Made by a program: the position numbers and the translations under genes. This document shows, one piece after another, positions 37,155-46,698 of a stretch of DNA of 64,000 bases. Source of the DNA: Coxiellaceae bacterium (lineage in GTDB: Bacteria > Pseudomonadota > Gammaproteobacteria > Coxiellales > Coxiellaceae). The notes beneath the pieces are model-generated. The model was not told the origin of the DNA, did not search any database, and was given only the letters and a program-made list of their open reading frames with translations. The stretch is taken from positions 1 through 64,000 of the forward strand of contig JARGOB010000009.1 in the NCBI GenBank assembly GCA_029212925.1, in the 5' to 3' direction. Each line of letters starts with the position of its first letter. Within the stretch, counting starts at the first letter, position 1.

Positions 37155-38171
37155 TTATAATTTGCTTAACTTAGCTTCTTCAAATATTTTTTCTAAATTT
37201 TTTTTCAGTGCTTCAAATGAGTGTTGTTTGATGAATTTTTTGTGGCTAGCAATATTGCCTTCATAATCTACCTTTAAATCTAGCAGCAATTCAACCTCTT
37301 CAACGATATATACTATTCCTGGAAATACATCTCTCAATTCTCGGGCAAATAAACAATCAAGCATTACTAGCGGTTTCCCGTACCCCAGGGCCTCATAGCA
37401 AATATTGCTAACCCTATAATCATACCGCCTTGCTATAAAAATAATGCTATATTCTTCCATTATTTTTGTATAATCATGGAAAAATGGTCTAAACTCATAC
37501 CCACCTCCGCTTTCATACTTACCTCGAGCAATCAATTTTAAATTATTATTAGTATTTGAGCATAATTTTTTCAACCTTTGCTTAACACCCCCATCAGCAT
37601 CATAGGCAGGGACAAAAACAATTTTTTCTTTTAAGGAAAGCATACGTTCAGATTTCCCTATCCAATTTTCTGCGTTATGAAGGTAACAAGGGTCTTTAAT
37701 TCGCCTTACCCGTCTTTTGGTGTTCTTCTGTGTATACAAGAGCATATGCTCTTGTATCGATAAACTAATTGCTTTGGGTGTCAACCATTTAAAAATAAAT
37801 CGCTTAATTTTATTCTTCCCTATACCAGATATATTGTTATGCTCTGTAATTAATACATTTGAATGGTTCACACCAGCAATAAAAAATGAAACATTTTCAT
37901 ATGATAGAAAAAATACAACATCATAATTACGACATATAAATTTTTTATTTAAATATCTTAAAGCTCTTATGTACCCTAAATATATTAGAAGTTTGCTCTT
38001 TTTTCCATAGTACATATTGGGTATGGCATAAGTAACCCACCGACTATATTTATCAGCAACCCTTTCAGGGCAAACAAATGTAACCTCACCCAGCGAATGC
38101 GCTATATCCAAATAAAAATTATTAAATTGCCAATGCTCTTCTTCAATGTATGTTATAACTAAAATTTTCAT
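37155..38171 (-). CDS. Putative GT-B glycosyltransferase
   Basis: 338 residues with an N-terminal MKILVITYIEEEHW and a C-terminal segment YEALGYGKPLVMLDC that looks like the donor-binding part of GT-B transferases. It has no clear known family by eye. It lies between wza and the first nucleotidyltransferase-like gene. It is predicted cytoplasmic, without a signal peptide. A glycosyltransferase is the best guess because the locus needs several. Confidence 0.6.
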   Translation of the reverse strand: MKILVITYIEEEHWQFNNFYLDIAHSLGEVTFVCPERVADKYSRWVTYAIPNMYYGKKSKLLIYLGYIRALRYLNKKFICRNYDVVFFLSYENVSFFIAGVNHSNVLITEHNNISGIGKNKIKRFIFKWLTPKAISLSIQEHMLLYTQKNTKRRVRRIKDPCYLHNAENWIGKSERMLSLKEKIVFVPAYDADGGVKQRLKKLCSNTNNNLKLIARGKYESGGGYEFRPFFHDYTKIMEEYSIIFIARRYDYRVSNICYEALGYGKPLVMLDCLFARELRDVFPGIVYIVEEVELLLDLKVDYEGNIASHKKFIKQHSFEALKKNLEKIFEEAKLSKL

Positions 38172-38190
38172 GGGTACTCGATACTGCTGT

Positions 38191-39411
38191 TTAAATATTA
38201 ACCTGATCTAATTTAACCACCCTATCCCACACAGACTGGGCAACAACAGACATTTTGTTTGCACGTTCATTGAAGTTTATAGATCGGGCATTTTCCAACC
38301 AAGACAAGTACTTGCCAAGATTGAGTGAAAGCTTTTGATATAGGATTGGGTTATACCTTGCTATTGTGGTTATTCTTGCAATCACTCTCGTTCTGAACCT
38401 AGGCTCATTCCAGTGCTCCCATATTTCACATACCTTAAGAATCTCATCCGCCTCTTCAGGTGTAAAAAAGTCCTGTAATCTGCTAAATGCATTTCGTTTA
38501 AAGCACGGGGAATCACACACCTGAGCAACGAGGCAAGGAAGAAAATAAACTCTATGTAAAAAAGCAACCTTATCTAAGGTATTCCAACGCTTTAGCCGGC
38601 TAAATTGAGTTAAATCAGCAACTCCATCTCGCCATAGTAAATTCATAGCCATTTCCTTATCTGCCCTTTCATAGATTTTAAATATTTGCTTTTTTGAAAA
38701 AACACAGGACGCATACTTAAATAACCCAGAGGGGAACATACAACTGGGCAAGGAATTAAAATCAATTTCAGCTAAAACAAAGTGCCCATGCATTTGATAT
38801 GGCCACATATCAACCATATATTTCCTCATATTAATTAATTTTTTTCTTATCTTCTTCAAATATTCTGAAGATAATAATGCCTTGCTTGATAAAATGACTA
38901 AACTATCCATATCAGACCAACCTTGCTTAACTTCACCTGATCCAATACTTCCATGAAACCAAAACGAGTGTATTGGCACATCAGTATTCCGCAATGACTT
39001 AACAATACGCTTAGTCAGTTTATTTTCACATAGATCGTAATTGACGACTGACGGTACTTTTACAAGCTTGCCCGGCCACGAAATCCTATCAAGCTCTTTT
39101 CCTATATATGAATAGTGTAGGCAAATTACATCTGCAACATCTAGCTGTTGTTTTGTACGACTGTATTTATGACCAAAAACATATGAGTACTCAGCCCACA
39201 TTGAAAGCAAAGAACTCGCCATAGCTTTAATAGACTTACTTTCTCCATATATAATGGGGTAAAGAATCACCGCTTTACCAAGCCCTCCATTTACGTACTT
39301 AGTTAACAACTGCCAACCTAATATTTGCAATATTCCCACACATTTTTGGCGATTTCTCAAGCGAACAGCTCTAAGCCAACGCCCCATTTCTCCATATGGC
39401 ATGTCTGTCAT
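38191..39411 (-). CDS. Uncharacterised nucleotidyltransferase-fold protein A
   Basis: 406 residues; not a family I recognise. A motif GSIGSGEVKQGWSDMDSLV near residue 160 has the GS...SDxD pattern of the polymerase-beta nucleotidyltransferase fold (metal-binding aspartates). About 155 residues precede it and a long helical region follows. Together with the similar gene at 40.5 kb it flanks a GDP-sugar-type dehydratase gene. It might transfer a nucleotidyl or phospho-alcohol group, like LicD or aminoglycoside nucleotidyltransferases, onto the glycan or its precursor. No signal peptide. Confidence 0.6.
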   Translation of the reverse strand: MTDMPYGEMGRWLRAVRLRNRQKCVGILQILGWQLLTKYVNGGLGKAVILYPIIYGESKSIKAMASSLLSMWAEYSYVFGHKYSRTKQQLDVADVICLHYSYIGKELDRISWPGKLVKVPSVVNYDLCENKLTKRIVKSLRNTDVPIHSFWFHGSIGSGEVKQGWSDMDSLVILSSKALLSSEYLKKIRKKLINMRKYMVDMWPYQMHGHFVLAEIDFNSLPSCMFPSGLFKYASCVFSKKQIFKIYERADKEMAMNLLWRDGVADLTQFSRLKRWNTLDKVAFLHRVYFLPCLVAQVCDSPCFKRNAFSRLQDFFTPEEADEILKVCEIWEHWNEPRFRTRVIARITTIARYNPILYQKLSLNLGKYLSWLENARSINFNERANKMSVVAQSVWDRVVKLDQVNI

Positions 39412-39454
39412 AATTCACCCTAAATATTAAAACAAAAATACATTAGCCAAAAAA

Positions 39455-40435
39455 TTAAATTTGCACAATCGCACCACTGCCAGTCTCCGAGCAAGTCATT
39501 TCAGCGTATTTGATAACATTATATAGAGTTGTATTTATATCAACTGATTGTTGCCACCCTGTATGTCCTTTTAATTTTTCAGTAGACCCCCAAATGATAG
39601 GCTCATCTGATTTTCGCATAAGAGCAGGGTCCTGTTTAATTTTGAACTTTTGACCTAATACCTCTTCTAAATAAGTTACTACTTGTCTTATTTGGTAAGT
39701 GTGCTCTGAGCAAATATTATAAGCCTCCCCCCCCTTACCTTGACCGGAGAGGAGCCATAAGGCATCAACTAAATCTGAGACATCTAAAATTGCTCTATGG
39801 GTATCAAGGTTTCCAACCATAAGGGGTTGTTCTTGCTTGCTGTTTACTATTTTAACAGCACGTTTCGCAAAATCTGAAACAACATCATTTGTTTTTCTTG
39901 GTCCAGTTGTGTTAAATATACGAGCACGAATACCTTTAATTCCATCATTAATATAATATTGGTAAGTCAACAAATCCTGAGCCACTTTGCTAACGCCATA
40001 AGGGTGTAAAGGTAAAAGTTCAGTTGTTTCGTCTACAGGCTCTCCTCTCATGCTAGCACCGTACTCAGCACTTGAACATGCAACCACCACCACAGGCTCA
40101 TATAGTTTTTGTCCATTTATTTTTTTAATAGCTTCAAATACATTTATGGTACCGCCAGCATTTATTTCCATTGTCTCTAACGGCTTGCTCCATGACACTA
40201 CTGGATAGCTTTGTGCTGCCAAATGAAATATTTTCGCCGGTAGATATTTCAAGATAATTTTGTATATTTCATCAGCATTCCGAATGTCGCATGGTATTAA
40301 TTTCGCTGACTTATTCAACTCCGTTGAGCTTACAGTCGCATCATGGTATGTTCCAATCACATTATAATCCGCTGAAAATTTATCCAGCATGTGTGAACCC
40401 ACCATACCTCCAGCACCTGTAATAAGTATATTCAT
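39455..40435 (-). CDS. GDP-mannose-4,6-dehydratase-like SDR
   Basis: 326-residue extended SDR with ILITGAGGMVGSHML, HLAAQSYPVVSWSKP, ACSSAEYG and YGVSKVAQD, and RIFNTTGPRKTND, close to the Gmd/Rmd group. With hddC/hddA making a GDP-heptose, a GDP-heptose dehydratase (as DmhA in Yersinia) is one possibility; GDP-mannose is the other. A G8 tract at 39727-39734 codes GKGGEAY near residue 235 and may slip. AAGGAA precedes the ATG. Confidence 0.8.
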   Translation of the reverse strand: MNILITGAGGMVGSHMLDKFSADYNVIGTYHDATVSSTELNKSAKLIPCDIRNADEIYKIILKYLPAKIFHLAAQSYPVVSWSKPLETMEINAGGTINVFEAIKKINGQKLYEPVVVVACSSAEYGASMRGEPVDETTELLPLHPYGVSKVAQDLLTYQYYINDGIKGIRARIFNTTGPRKTNDVVSDFAKRAVKIVNSKQEQPLMVGNLDTHRAILDVSDLVDALWLLSGQGKGGEAYNICSEHTYQIRQVVTYLEEVLGQKFKIKQDPALMRKSDEPIIWGSTEKLKGHTGWQQSVDINTTLYNVIKYAEMTCSETGSGAIVQI

Positions 40436-40460
40436 TTTAGTTCCTTGTTATATTTTCGTC

Positions 40461-41639
40461 CTATCGATGAAAAGTCCGTAATGGCCTTATCTTTCCAGCT
40501 GTTTTTGACATAACTTTCAAAAACTTACCCACATAACTATCATCCATCCATATACTTCCAAAATTTGCATCACCAACCCCCCCCTGTCTCAGGGCATTTG
40601 CAAATTCTAGGTTAACATCAAATTGCTTTTTTAACGTTCTTGATAGTTTTTTATTTGTAGCAAGGTATATATCCCTATCTACACAGGGGCCCCATGTGTA
40701 AGCACCAAGTTTTTTACGATGGACTTTAGCAACATCATGCTCTAGGGCTAAAATAGAAAATCCAGCAGGCCCAGCAAATGCAAAATCACCCAGAAATAAT
40801 CGCCTATATCTATTAAACTTAAGCATAATATTAGTTATATATTTTTTACTCTTTACTAGATTTAATAGCGTACAAACATCTGAGGTATCAGTTTCAAATA
40901 TAAAACTCATAGGAGATTGCTGCATCCCCCTGTTCTTATGTTGTATGAAGACATCTGGAAGTGATAGTAAGTGCCGCGATAATTTTTCAGGTAGTGCAAT
41001 TGAAATACGTAATGCTCGTAACAAAAAATCTTCAAGCTCGACAATCAAATCAGTTTTTCTATCTGTATTTATCCACCGCTCCCTAAATGTTAATATTTGC
41101 TCAGCATACTTAAGCTCTTCCAATGAAACCGGCAAAGAAAATCGCTGAAGCCATTCAACAGACCTAGCAACCGAAGTTAAAGCAAGTATAACCCGCCTGC
41201 ATGGCCTAACTTTTCTATACTTCATTGACCACAAAGTGGACTGCAAATAATAAGTCTTTTTCAATACATTTATAGCCGCTATTAACATAAGATCATCCGG
41301 CTTTTCAGGCTCTGGCATCTCAGGGTCTTTTTCCCAAACAATGTCAATCAAGTGATAATATGGCAGTTTATTTAACAATGATACCGGTATAATTAATGGT
41401 TTATGCGTGACTATATATTGATCTCCCTCAACAGGAGAAGGAAATGAGAGCTTTTTTAACTTTAGAAACTCATCGTCAACAAGGACACATAAATCCAAAT
41501 CTGATAGGCCTGGCGCCTTTATACTCCCAAACGTCCCATAATTTATTATCTCTAATTGACTACTAAAATGATTAAAGTAACGATTTCTAACCACATTATA
41601 ATTTTCGATAGTTAATTGTTTTGTGTCATCTAACCACAT
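40461..41639 (-). CDS. Uncharacterised nucleotidyltransferase-fold protein B
   Basis: 392 residues; family not recognised. YGTFGSIKAPGLSDLDLCVLVDD near residue 35-55 is a clear GS..GxSDxD nucleotidyltransferase signature, here close to the N-terminus, unlike protein A at 38.2 kb. The C-terminal third contains GDFAFAGPAGFSILALEHD and GDANFGSIWMDDSY. It lies between the flippase and the dehydratase gene. A G8 tract at 40577-40584 codes QGGVG near residue 352. Function is unknown; a transferase acting on the repeat unit is a guess. Confidence 0.6.
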   Translation of the reverse strand: MWLDDTKQLTIENYNVVRNRYFNHFSSQLEIINYGTFGSIKAPGLSDLDLCVLVDDEFLKLKKLSFPSPVEGDQYIVTHKPLIIPVSLLNKLPYYHLIDIVWEKDPEMPEPEKPDDLMLIAAINVLKKTYYLQSTLWSMKYRKVRPCRRVILALTSVARSVEWLQRFSLPVSLEELKYAEQILTFRERWINTDRKTDLIVELEDFLLRALRISIALPEKLSRHLLSLPDVFIQHKNRGMQQSPMSFIFETDTSDVCTLLNLVKSKKYITNIMLKFNRYRRLFLGDFAFAGPAGFSILALEHDVAKVHRKKLGAYTWGPCVDRDIYLATNKKLSRTLKKQFDVNLEFANALRQGGVGDANFGSIWMDDSYVGKFLKVMSKTAGKIRPLRTFHR

Positions 41640-41641
41640 AG

Positions 41642-43060
41642 TTAATCATTCCTAAAATATTTTTTAATGAGGCTCTTCGGTTGCCACAGCCCAGCCCATG
41701 CAGAAATAAAAGTATATAGTAACAAAAAAAAGCCCAGTTTTGCTACATGATCAAGGTGTAAGGGAGCCCAGAGAGCAACCGAAACAGCAAAGATCATAAG
41801 CGCAAGTATGTGCTGCTCCCAAGGAATATATTTTCCTAACTCAACAGCATTAATCCCCCAGAGCAGTATGAATGAAACAATATCAGCTGTAAGCATTGCA
41901 GAAACAACCGCCATAGGTCCATATTTGGGATATAAAAATATAGTCGAAACAACGATGATAAATGAAGAAACAATTTGAACAGCTACTCTAAGCCATTGGC
42001 GCTTCCTACCTTCTAACATATCCCCCGCTGGAATTGATAGCGATTTAAATAAAAAGGCAACACCCGCTACTGGCAGTAATTTAGCGCTCTCCATATACTG
42101 ATTAGAAGCAAAAACTTTAATGATAAGATGAGGGGCTATAATTGCTGCCCCAGCAAAACAACCCCCAACAACCCATAGTGGGCCTACAAGTTTTCTTAAA
42201 AAATCATGCAATGCTCTAAAATCACCGCTATGTGATAAAGCATGAAAATGTGGAACTGTTACATTAGTTGTTGTTGTAGCAGTTAATAAGAGCACCTGAT
42301 ATATTTTTACTGTAAAACCTATTATCCCAGCCTGATAGGTATGCTGTGATGATAAAATATAAGACAGCCCAAAATACAATCCAACACGTGATACTATTAG
42401 ACTGAACGAAAATGGTAACCCCACCTTTAAAGCTGAATAATTATACATGGATAACTTACAACTTAAATCTTTAGGCTTTATAGCAATGAGAGTTAACCCA
42501 GCCCAAAATGCAATACCCAGAAAATAACCCAACGCTAGTTTGAAAAAAGATGGCTGCCAGATATACACAAAACAAGCAGCCAAGAAAACCCCAAATACAG
42601 AAAAAACATTTAGGACGGCTGCTTTTTTATATTCCCGCGCCATATATAAATCCATGTTTAATATATCTGGCCAATATACCAAAAGTGAGCCAGCTGCAAC
42701 TAGCATCACCCCTAGATCTAAACCTTGCTTAGCATCCAAGTAAGCCATAACACAAATAAAATAAGCCATCAACATTAAGCTTTGTAACAAAAGCGAGCTT
42801 CCCAGTAACCTTTTTCTCAAATGTGGTTTCCTAGAAACAATTTGCCTGTACGCATTTGAAAGTCCCAGACTGCAAAATCCTGTGCCAATAAATACGAGAG
42901 CCTGTATGCCTAAAAACTTACCTAGCATGCTTGGGCTCAAAATTTTTATTAAAGCAAAATTGGCAATCAAACCAAGGCCTCTTGCTAAAATAGAAGAAAG
43001 CACTGAAAGAATTACGCCCCCACCTAAACTTTTAACTTTTGAGTTTATCTTTACTATCAA
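41642..43060 (-). CDS. wzx: Wzx-type oligosaccharide flippase
   Basis: 472 residues, almost entirely hydrophobic, with about twelve to fourteen predicted helices and the MATE/PST-like opening GGGVILSVLSSILARGLGLI. It moves the lipid-linked repeat unit across the inner membrane. The start is TTG at 43060, placed 9 nt after GAGG, just behind the wzy stop; no nearby ATG fits. Position between wzy and the sugar genes supports the role. Confidence 0.85.
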   Translation of the reverse strand: MIVKINSKVKSLGGGVILSVLSSILARGLGLIANFALIKILSPSMLGKFLGIQALVFIGTGFCSLGLSNAYRQIVSRKPHLRKRLLGSSLLLQSLMLMAYFICVMAYLDAKQGLDLGVMLVAAGSLLVYWPDILNMDLYMAREYKKAAVLNVFSVFGVFLAACFVYIWQPSFFKLALGYFLGIAFWAGLTLIAIKPKDLSCKLSMYNYSALKVGLPFSFSLIVSRVGLYFGLSYILSSQHTYQAGIIGFTVKIYQVLLLTATTTTNVTVPHFHALSHSGDFRALHDFLRKLVGPLWVVGGCFAGAAIIAPHLIIKVFASNQYMESAKLLPVAGVAFLFKSLSIPAGDMLEGRKRQWLRVAVQIVSSFIIVVSTIFLYPKYGPMAVVSAMLTADIVSFILLWGINAVELGKYIPWEQHILALMIFAVSVALWAPLHLDHVAKLGFFLLLYTFISAWAGLWQPKSLIKKYFRND

Positions 43061-43062
43061 TC

Positions 43063-44673
43063 TTATAAACCTCGAACATTAGCAGCTTGGTATTTAGTTT
43101 CTTCTTCAACAAAAGCATTGAGTACTGCAATAATAAAACCACTAATAAACAGCCCTTTTGCAGACCAATATAAAGCATTCATTGATGTAAAAATAAACGG
43201 AACTAAGGCAAACAACATGATATAATAAATATCATGTTGTTTGTCAAATATGCGTACTTGCCTTTTAAAAATTAAATATGATCTATATGCCGGATGCAAC
43301 CAAAGCAAAGATATCAAAACCACCCCGACCAAACCAAACTTAAGAAATACCAATAGAAAAAAATTATGTGCAGAATAAAACTGGCCGACAACATAGTATC
43401 TGTCAGGAAAGGCGCTTTTCAAAAAACGGGGGAAGTGAATCACACTATCCTTATAGTACCCACCATAGCCACTCCCCCACAAAAGCGACATGCGACCTAA
43501 AGAATCATGTAGTATATTCAATAGTTCACCATACCTACCAGGATCAATTCTGGCAAGATGATTATTGCCAGCGATGAGTGATACTTTCCGAAGATCTCTA
43601 CCCTTAGTAATAGTATTCAACCTAGCCAGTGTAATTTGAGCTGACGCAGGCTTAATCAACGCCACCGCTGATAGAGCAATAAAACACGAAAGACCAAAAA
43701 CAGTAAGAAATCGTACCACCCCCCTAACCCCCAGCATATAGAACAGAACAATAGCACCCAAGAGGGCAAGAAGCCAAATCATTCTAGTACCGTAGCCAAC
43801 CACTAAAATTAAAATCACGCATTGCGCCGCCCCCCCTAAAAAATATCTTTTACATACCACTGATACTATAGTGCCCAAATAAAACAATAAAACTATACAG
43901 CTTTTTGCTGAATCAACACTCCCCCTACTGGCCCGACCAAGCATTGGTCCAATATTTAACATATAATACAGAAGATCTGTAGCATGGCGAAAAAACAGAG
44001 CAATAATAAAAACAAGTAATAACTTGGTAATATAGGCCTTATCATGCTTAACTAACGAATAAAAGAAGGTAATGCTTATTATTAGCATCGCAGGAAATTT
44101 AATATCTTTTACAACCTCACCGAGCAAGCCACTATAACTATAATCAGCATATATACCCCCTGCAATCACCGGAATACTTAAAAAGAAAATCAAATTCAAC
44201 CAAACAATCCGAGGCAGGTGTACCTTATGAAGTCTAAACAACATAATAATTAATAAAATAAAAATCTGCCATGAAGGATTTAACGGCCCTATACTAACCT
44301 GCCAAACTGAAGAAGTAGCATAGTCAACGATCTTAGTACTGCTATCTGATACAATGTCCTGACCTAATGCTGAAAAAAAAAGCACGAAAAGAGCGGCCTT
44401 TTTTATAGGAAATACAATTACTGATAGCAACAAGAAAAAAATTACGGCGAAATGAATCACATAAAAAATTATTCCAGCTGTACTCGGAATATCAGAGAGC
44501 AGCTGACCCAATAACCCCAAGGCAATAAAAAAGATCAGTTCATTTTTTGAAAAATACTTTATAGTATTTTTTGCCGGTAGGATATATTTTATGGCATTTT
44601 TTTGCTGTCTGGCGTGTGTTTCTCTTAGCACTGCCAATACTCCATTAAACGTTGTTACCCAGCCACACGTCAC
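43063..44673 (-). CDS. wzy: Wzy-like O-antigen/capsule polymerase or ligase-family membrane protein
   Basis: About 536 residues with ten or more hydrophobic segments and a large periplasmic loop containing GSGYGGYYKDS and YSAHNFFLLVFLKFGL, a pattern of the O-antigen ligase/polymerase (Wzy_C) family. It probably polymerises the repeat unit. It is the first gene of the minus-strand block. The GTG at 44673 is uncertain; a GTG at 44631, 8 nt after GGAG, is an alternative. Confidence 0.83.
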   Translation of the reverse strand: MTCGWVTTFNGVLAVLRETHARQQKNAIKYILPAKNTIKYFSKNELIFFIALGLLGQLLSDIPSTAGIIFYVIHFAVIFFLLLSVIVFPIKKAALFVLFFSALGQDIVSDSSTKIVDYATSSVWQVSIGPLNPSWQIFILLIIMLFRLHKVHLPRIVWLNLIFFLSIPVIAGGIYADYSYSGLLGEVVKDIKFPAMLIISITFFYSLVKHDKAYITKLLLVFIIALFFRHATDLLYYMLNIGPMLGRASRGSVDSAKSCIVLLFYLGTIVSVVCKRYFLGGAAQCVILILVVGYGTRMIWLLALLGAIVLFYMLGVRGVVRFLTVFGLSCFIALSAVALIKPASAQITLARLNTITKGRDLRKVSLIAGNNHLARIDPGRYGELLNILHDSLGRMSLLWGSGYGGYYKDSVIHFPRFLKSAFPDRYYVVGQFYSAHNFFLLVFLKFGLVGVVLISLLWLHPAYRSYLIFKRQVRIFDKQHDIYYIMLFALVPFIFTSMNALYWSAKGLFISGFIIAVLNAFVEEETKYQAANVRGL

Positions 44674-44896
44674 TTATTCGCACCAACTAAAAAAGAATAC
44701 GACCAAGAACCCCCTACAACGAGGAAATGATAATACGCCAGAAAGAATTGAATTAATAGTCAAATAATAATTAATTCAACTCTCTCTAATATATCAGCTA
44801 CTTTAACCATATAAACAAACAACATATGGCTTGCTAATCTACCCACTAAAATATATAGTTACCTTCATTGTTGCTACCGTGCAATTTAAAGTGTAT
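44674..44896. promoter_or_regulatory. Divergent intergenic region with a long inverted repeat
   Basis: This AT-rich gap separates the minus-strand polysaccharide block from hddC/hddA and must hold promoters for one or both. Ten-base arms TTGAATTAAT (44748-44757) and ATTAATTCAA (44770-44779) form a perfect inverted repeat with a 12-nt spacer, a possible operator. No ops/JUMPstart element was found by eye. Exact -35/-10 boxes cannot be assigned. Confidence 0.45.
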
Positions 44897-45642
44897 ATGG
44901 ATATTATGAATCTTACTGCCGTAATTTTAGCTGGGGGCCAAGGAACGAGGCTCAAAGCCCTGCTTAATGGAAAGCCCAAACCAATGATCCCCACATCAAC
45001 TAATGATCCATTTTTATCCATATTGCTCGAGGAGTTGAAGCAACTTGGTATAAGGCATGTAGTAATATTGACAGGGTATAAAGCTGAGTGTATTCAAAAT
45101 TATTTTGGCTCAGGCAAGCATCTCGGACTAAATATACAATACTCTAATGAATCATCACCTCTGGGCACAGCAGGTGCATTATTCAACGCTAAGCACCTTT
45201 TGCATGAAAAGAGCTTCGCACTGCTAAATGGCGATACCTATGTTGAAAAGGCTCTTGCAAAGCTATTTGCAGTGCAAAATAACTACGGAATCTATTCTAT
45301 GCTTGCAGTAAAACATAAAAATGCAAAAGAGTATGGCGCAATAACCTTTGATGAAAAAAAATATGTAAGCAGCTTTAATGAAAAAGCAGAAAGGCCGCAT
45401 GAAAGCTATATCAATGCAGGTAGCTACATATTTGACCCATCTATATTCAACTACGAAACAAAAAAAAAAATTCTTCACTAGAAAAAGATATTTTACCTTT
45501 ATTAGTAAAGGAAAAAAAATTAATCGCAGTCCCTTATCAAGGTGATTTTTATGATATTGGAACACCAACTAGCTTTGAAGCCTTTAACAAGTACATTTCA
45601 ACTCATAAAAAGAATATCAGCAAAGAAGAGTTAGTAAAATAA
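44897..45642 (+). CDS. hddC: D-glycero-alpha-D-manno-heptose-1-phosphate guanylyltransferase HddC, out of frame at a poly-A tract
   Basis: Sugar nucleotidyltransferase with AVILAGGQGTRLKALLNGKPKPM, LLNGDTYV and INAGSYIFDP. The open frame stops at TAG 45479-45481 just after an A11 run (45460-45470). Reading continues in the -1 frame as SSLEKDILPLL then DFYDIGTP, typical of the family's C-terminus, to TAA 45640-45642. That stop overlaps the hddA ATG. One extra A (or two fewer) restores about 245 residues. So this is either a phase-OFF state, a transcript-slippage gene, a mutation or a sequencing error. The start is ATG 44897 or 44906. Confidence 0.82.
45460..45470. repeat. A11 homopolymer in hddC
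   Basis: Eleven A in a row at the exact point where the hddC frame breaks. Runs of nine or more A are known sites of RNA-polymerase slippage and of replication slippage. Confidence 0.95.
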
Positions 45643-46694
45643 TGGAAACAGGAATAGTAATAACAAAAACTCCCTTTAGAATTAGCCTTTATGGTGGAGG
45701 AAGCGATATACCAAGCTACTTCAATTCTACCCAACAGGGGGCTGTAATCGGTTTTGCAGTTAAGCAGTATTTATATGTCACACTAAACTCACTTAAACGC
45801 CTTCTCGATAAAAAAGTAAGGCTGTCATACTCAAAACTTGAGATAGTAGATGACTACAAAACATTACAACACAACTATGTTAGGCAAGTTCTTGAGTCTT
45901 ACCCAAATCTATACAAAGGGGGGTTTTTAGATATTCACACATTTTCTGATTTGCCAGCATCCAGTGGAGTTGGTTCATCATCGGCTTTTACTGTTGGCTT
46001 TATAAACGCCCTAAACATTTTAAATGGTATTTTCAACACACCCAAACAACTTGCTTATAAAGCCATTAACATTGAGCGTGTTGAGCTAGGTGAGGCTGGT
46101 GGTTGGCAAGACCAGATATGGGCCTCTTACGGGGGCTTTAATAAAATTACTTTCAATAAAAATGCGTTTTCTGTACAGTCAATAAATGTTCCTCCTGCGG
46201 TCATATCATCACTAGAGGAATCAATGGTTATTTTTTTTACAGGCCTGACGCGCTCTTCTCATCAAGTACAACATAATGATATTAAATATAAAAACCCGAA
46301 CAAAACCGCTGTAATAACTGAGATTGTGAACCTAACTAACGTAGCTGAAAAAATTATATACGAAGGAGCACCTTGTGAATACAACCTAATCAAGTCACTC
46401 GGGAAGCTGCTACATGAAACATGGTTGCTAAAAAAACAACTTAACCCCTATATTTCAACCACTGAAATAGATGAGCTATATTCAAAAGGCATTAAGAATG
46501 GCGCTATAGGTGGAAAGTTATGTGGTGCAGGAGGAGGAGGGTTTGTTTTATTTATTGTACATCCAGAAAATAAAGATCGGTTAATATCCTCCTTAAGTGA
46601 TTATAAATACCTACCTATTGAGATAGAAAAAAACGGCAGCAGGGTTATATATTCTGATTTTATAGAATCAAAAAGGCCAGCGCTACTCCCGTAA
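45642..46694 (+). CDS. hddA: D-glycero-D-manno-heptose 7-phosphate kinase HddA (GHMP kinase)
   Basis: 350 residues of the GHMP kinase family: TKTPFRISLYGGGSDIPSYF at the N-terminus, the ATP-binding LPASSGVGSSSAFTVG near residue 108, and the C-terminal KLCGAGGGGFVLF. HddA phosphorylates D-glycero-D-manno-heptose 7-phosphate at C1; HddC then adds GMP to give GDP-heptose. It follows hddC with a 1-nt TAATG overlap, so its translation may depend on whether hddC is read in frame. gmhA and gmhB are not in the window. Confidence 0.9.
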   Translation: METGIVITKTPFRISLYGGGSDIPSYFNSTQQGAVIGFAVKQYLYVTLNSLKRLLDKKVRLSYSKLEIVDDYKTLQHNYVRQVLESYPNLYKGGFLDIHTFSDLPASSGVGSSSAFTVGFINALNILNGIFNTPKQLAYKAINIERVELGEAGGWQDQIWASYGGFNKITFNKNAFSVQSINVPPAVISSLEESMVIFFTGLTRSSHQVQHNDIKYKNPNKTAVITEIVNLTNVAEKIIYEGAPCEYNLIKSLGKLLHETWLLKKQLNPYISTTEIDELYSKGIKNGAIGGKLCGAGGGGFVLFIVHPENKDRLISSLSDYKYLPIEIEKNGSRVIYSDFIESKRPALLP

Positions 46695-46698
46695 TAAA

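Noticed and set aside
44674-44896. JUMPstart/ops element for RfaH control of the polysaccharide operon
   Set aside because: No GGCGGTAG-type ops core was found on either strand of the leader region.
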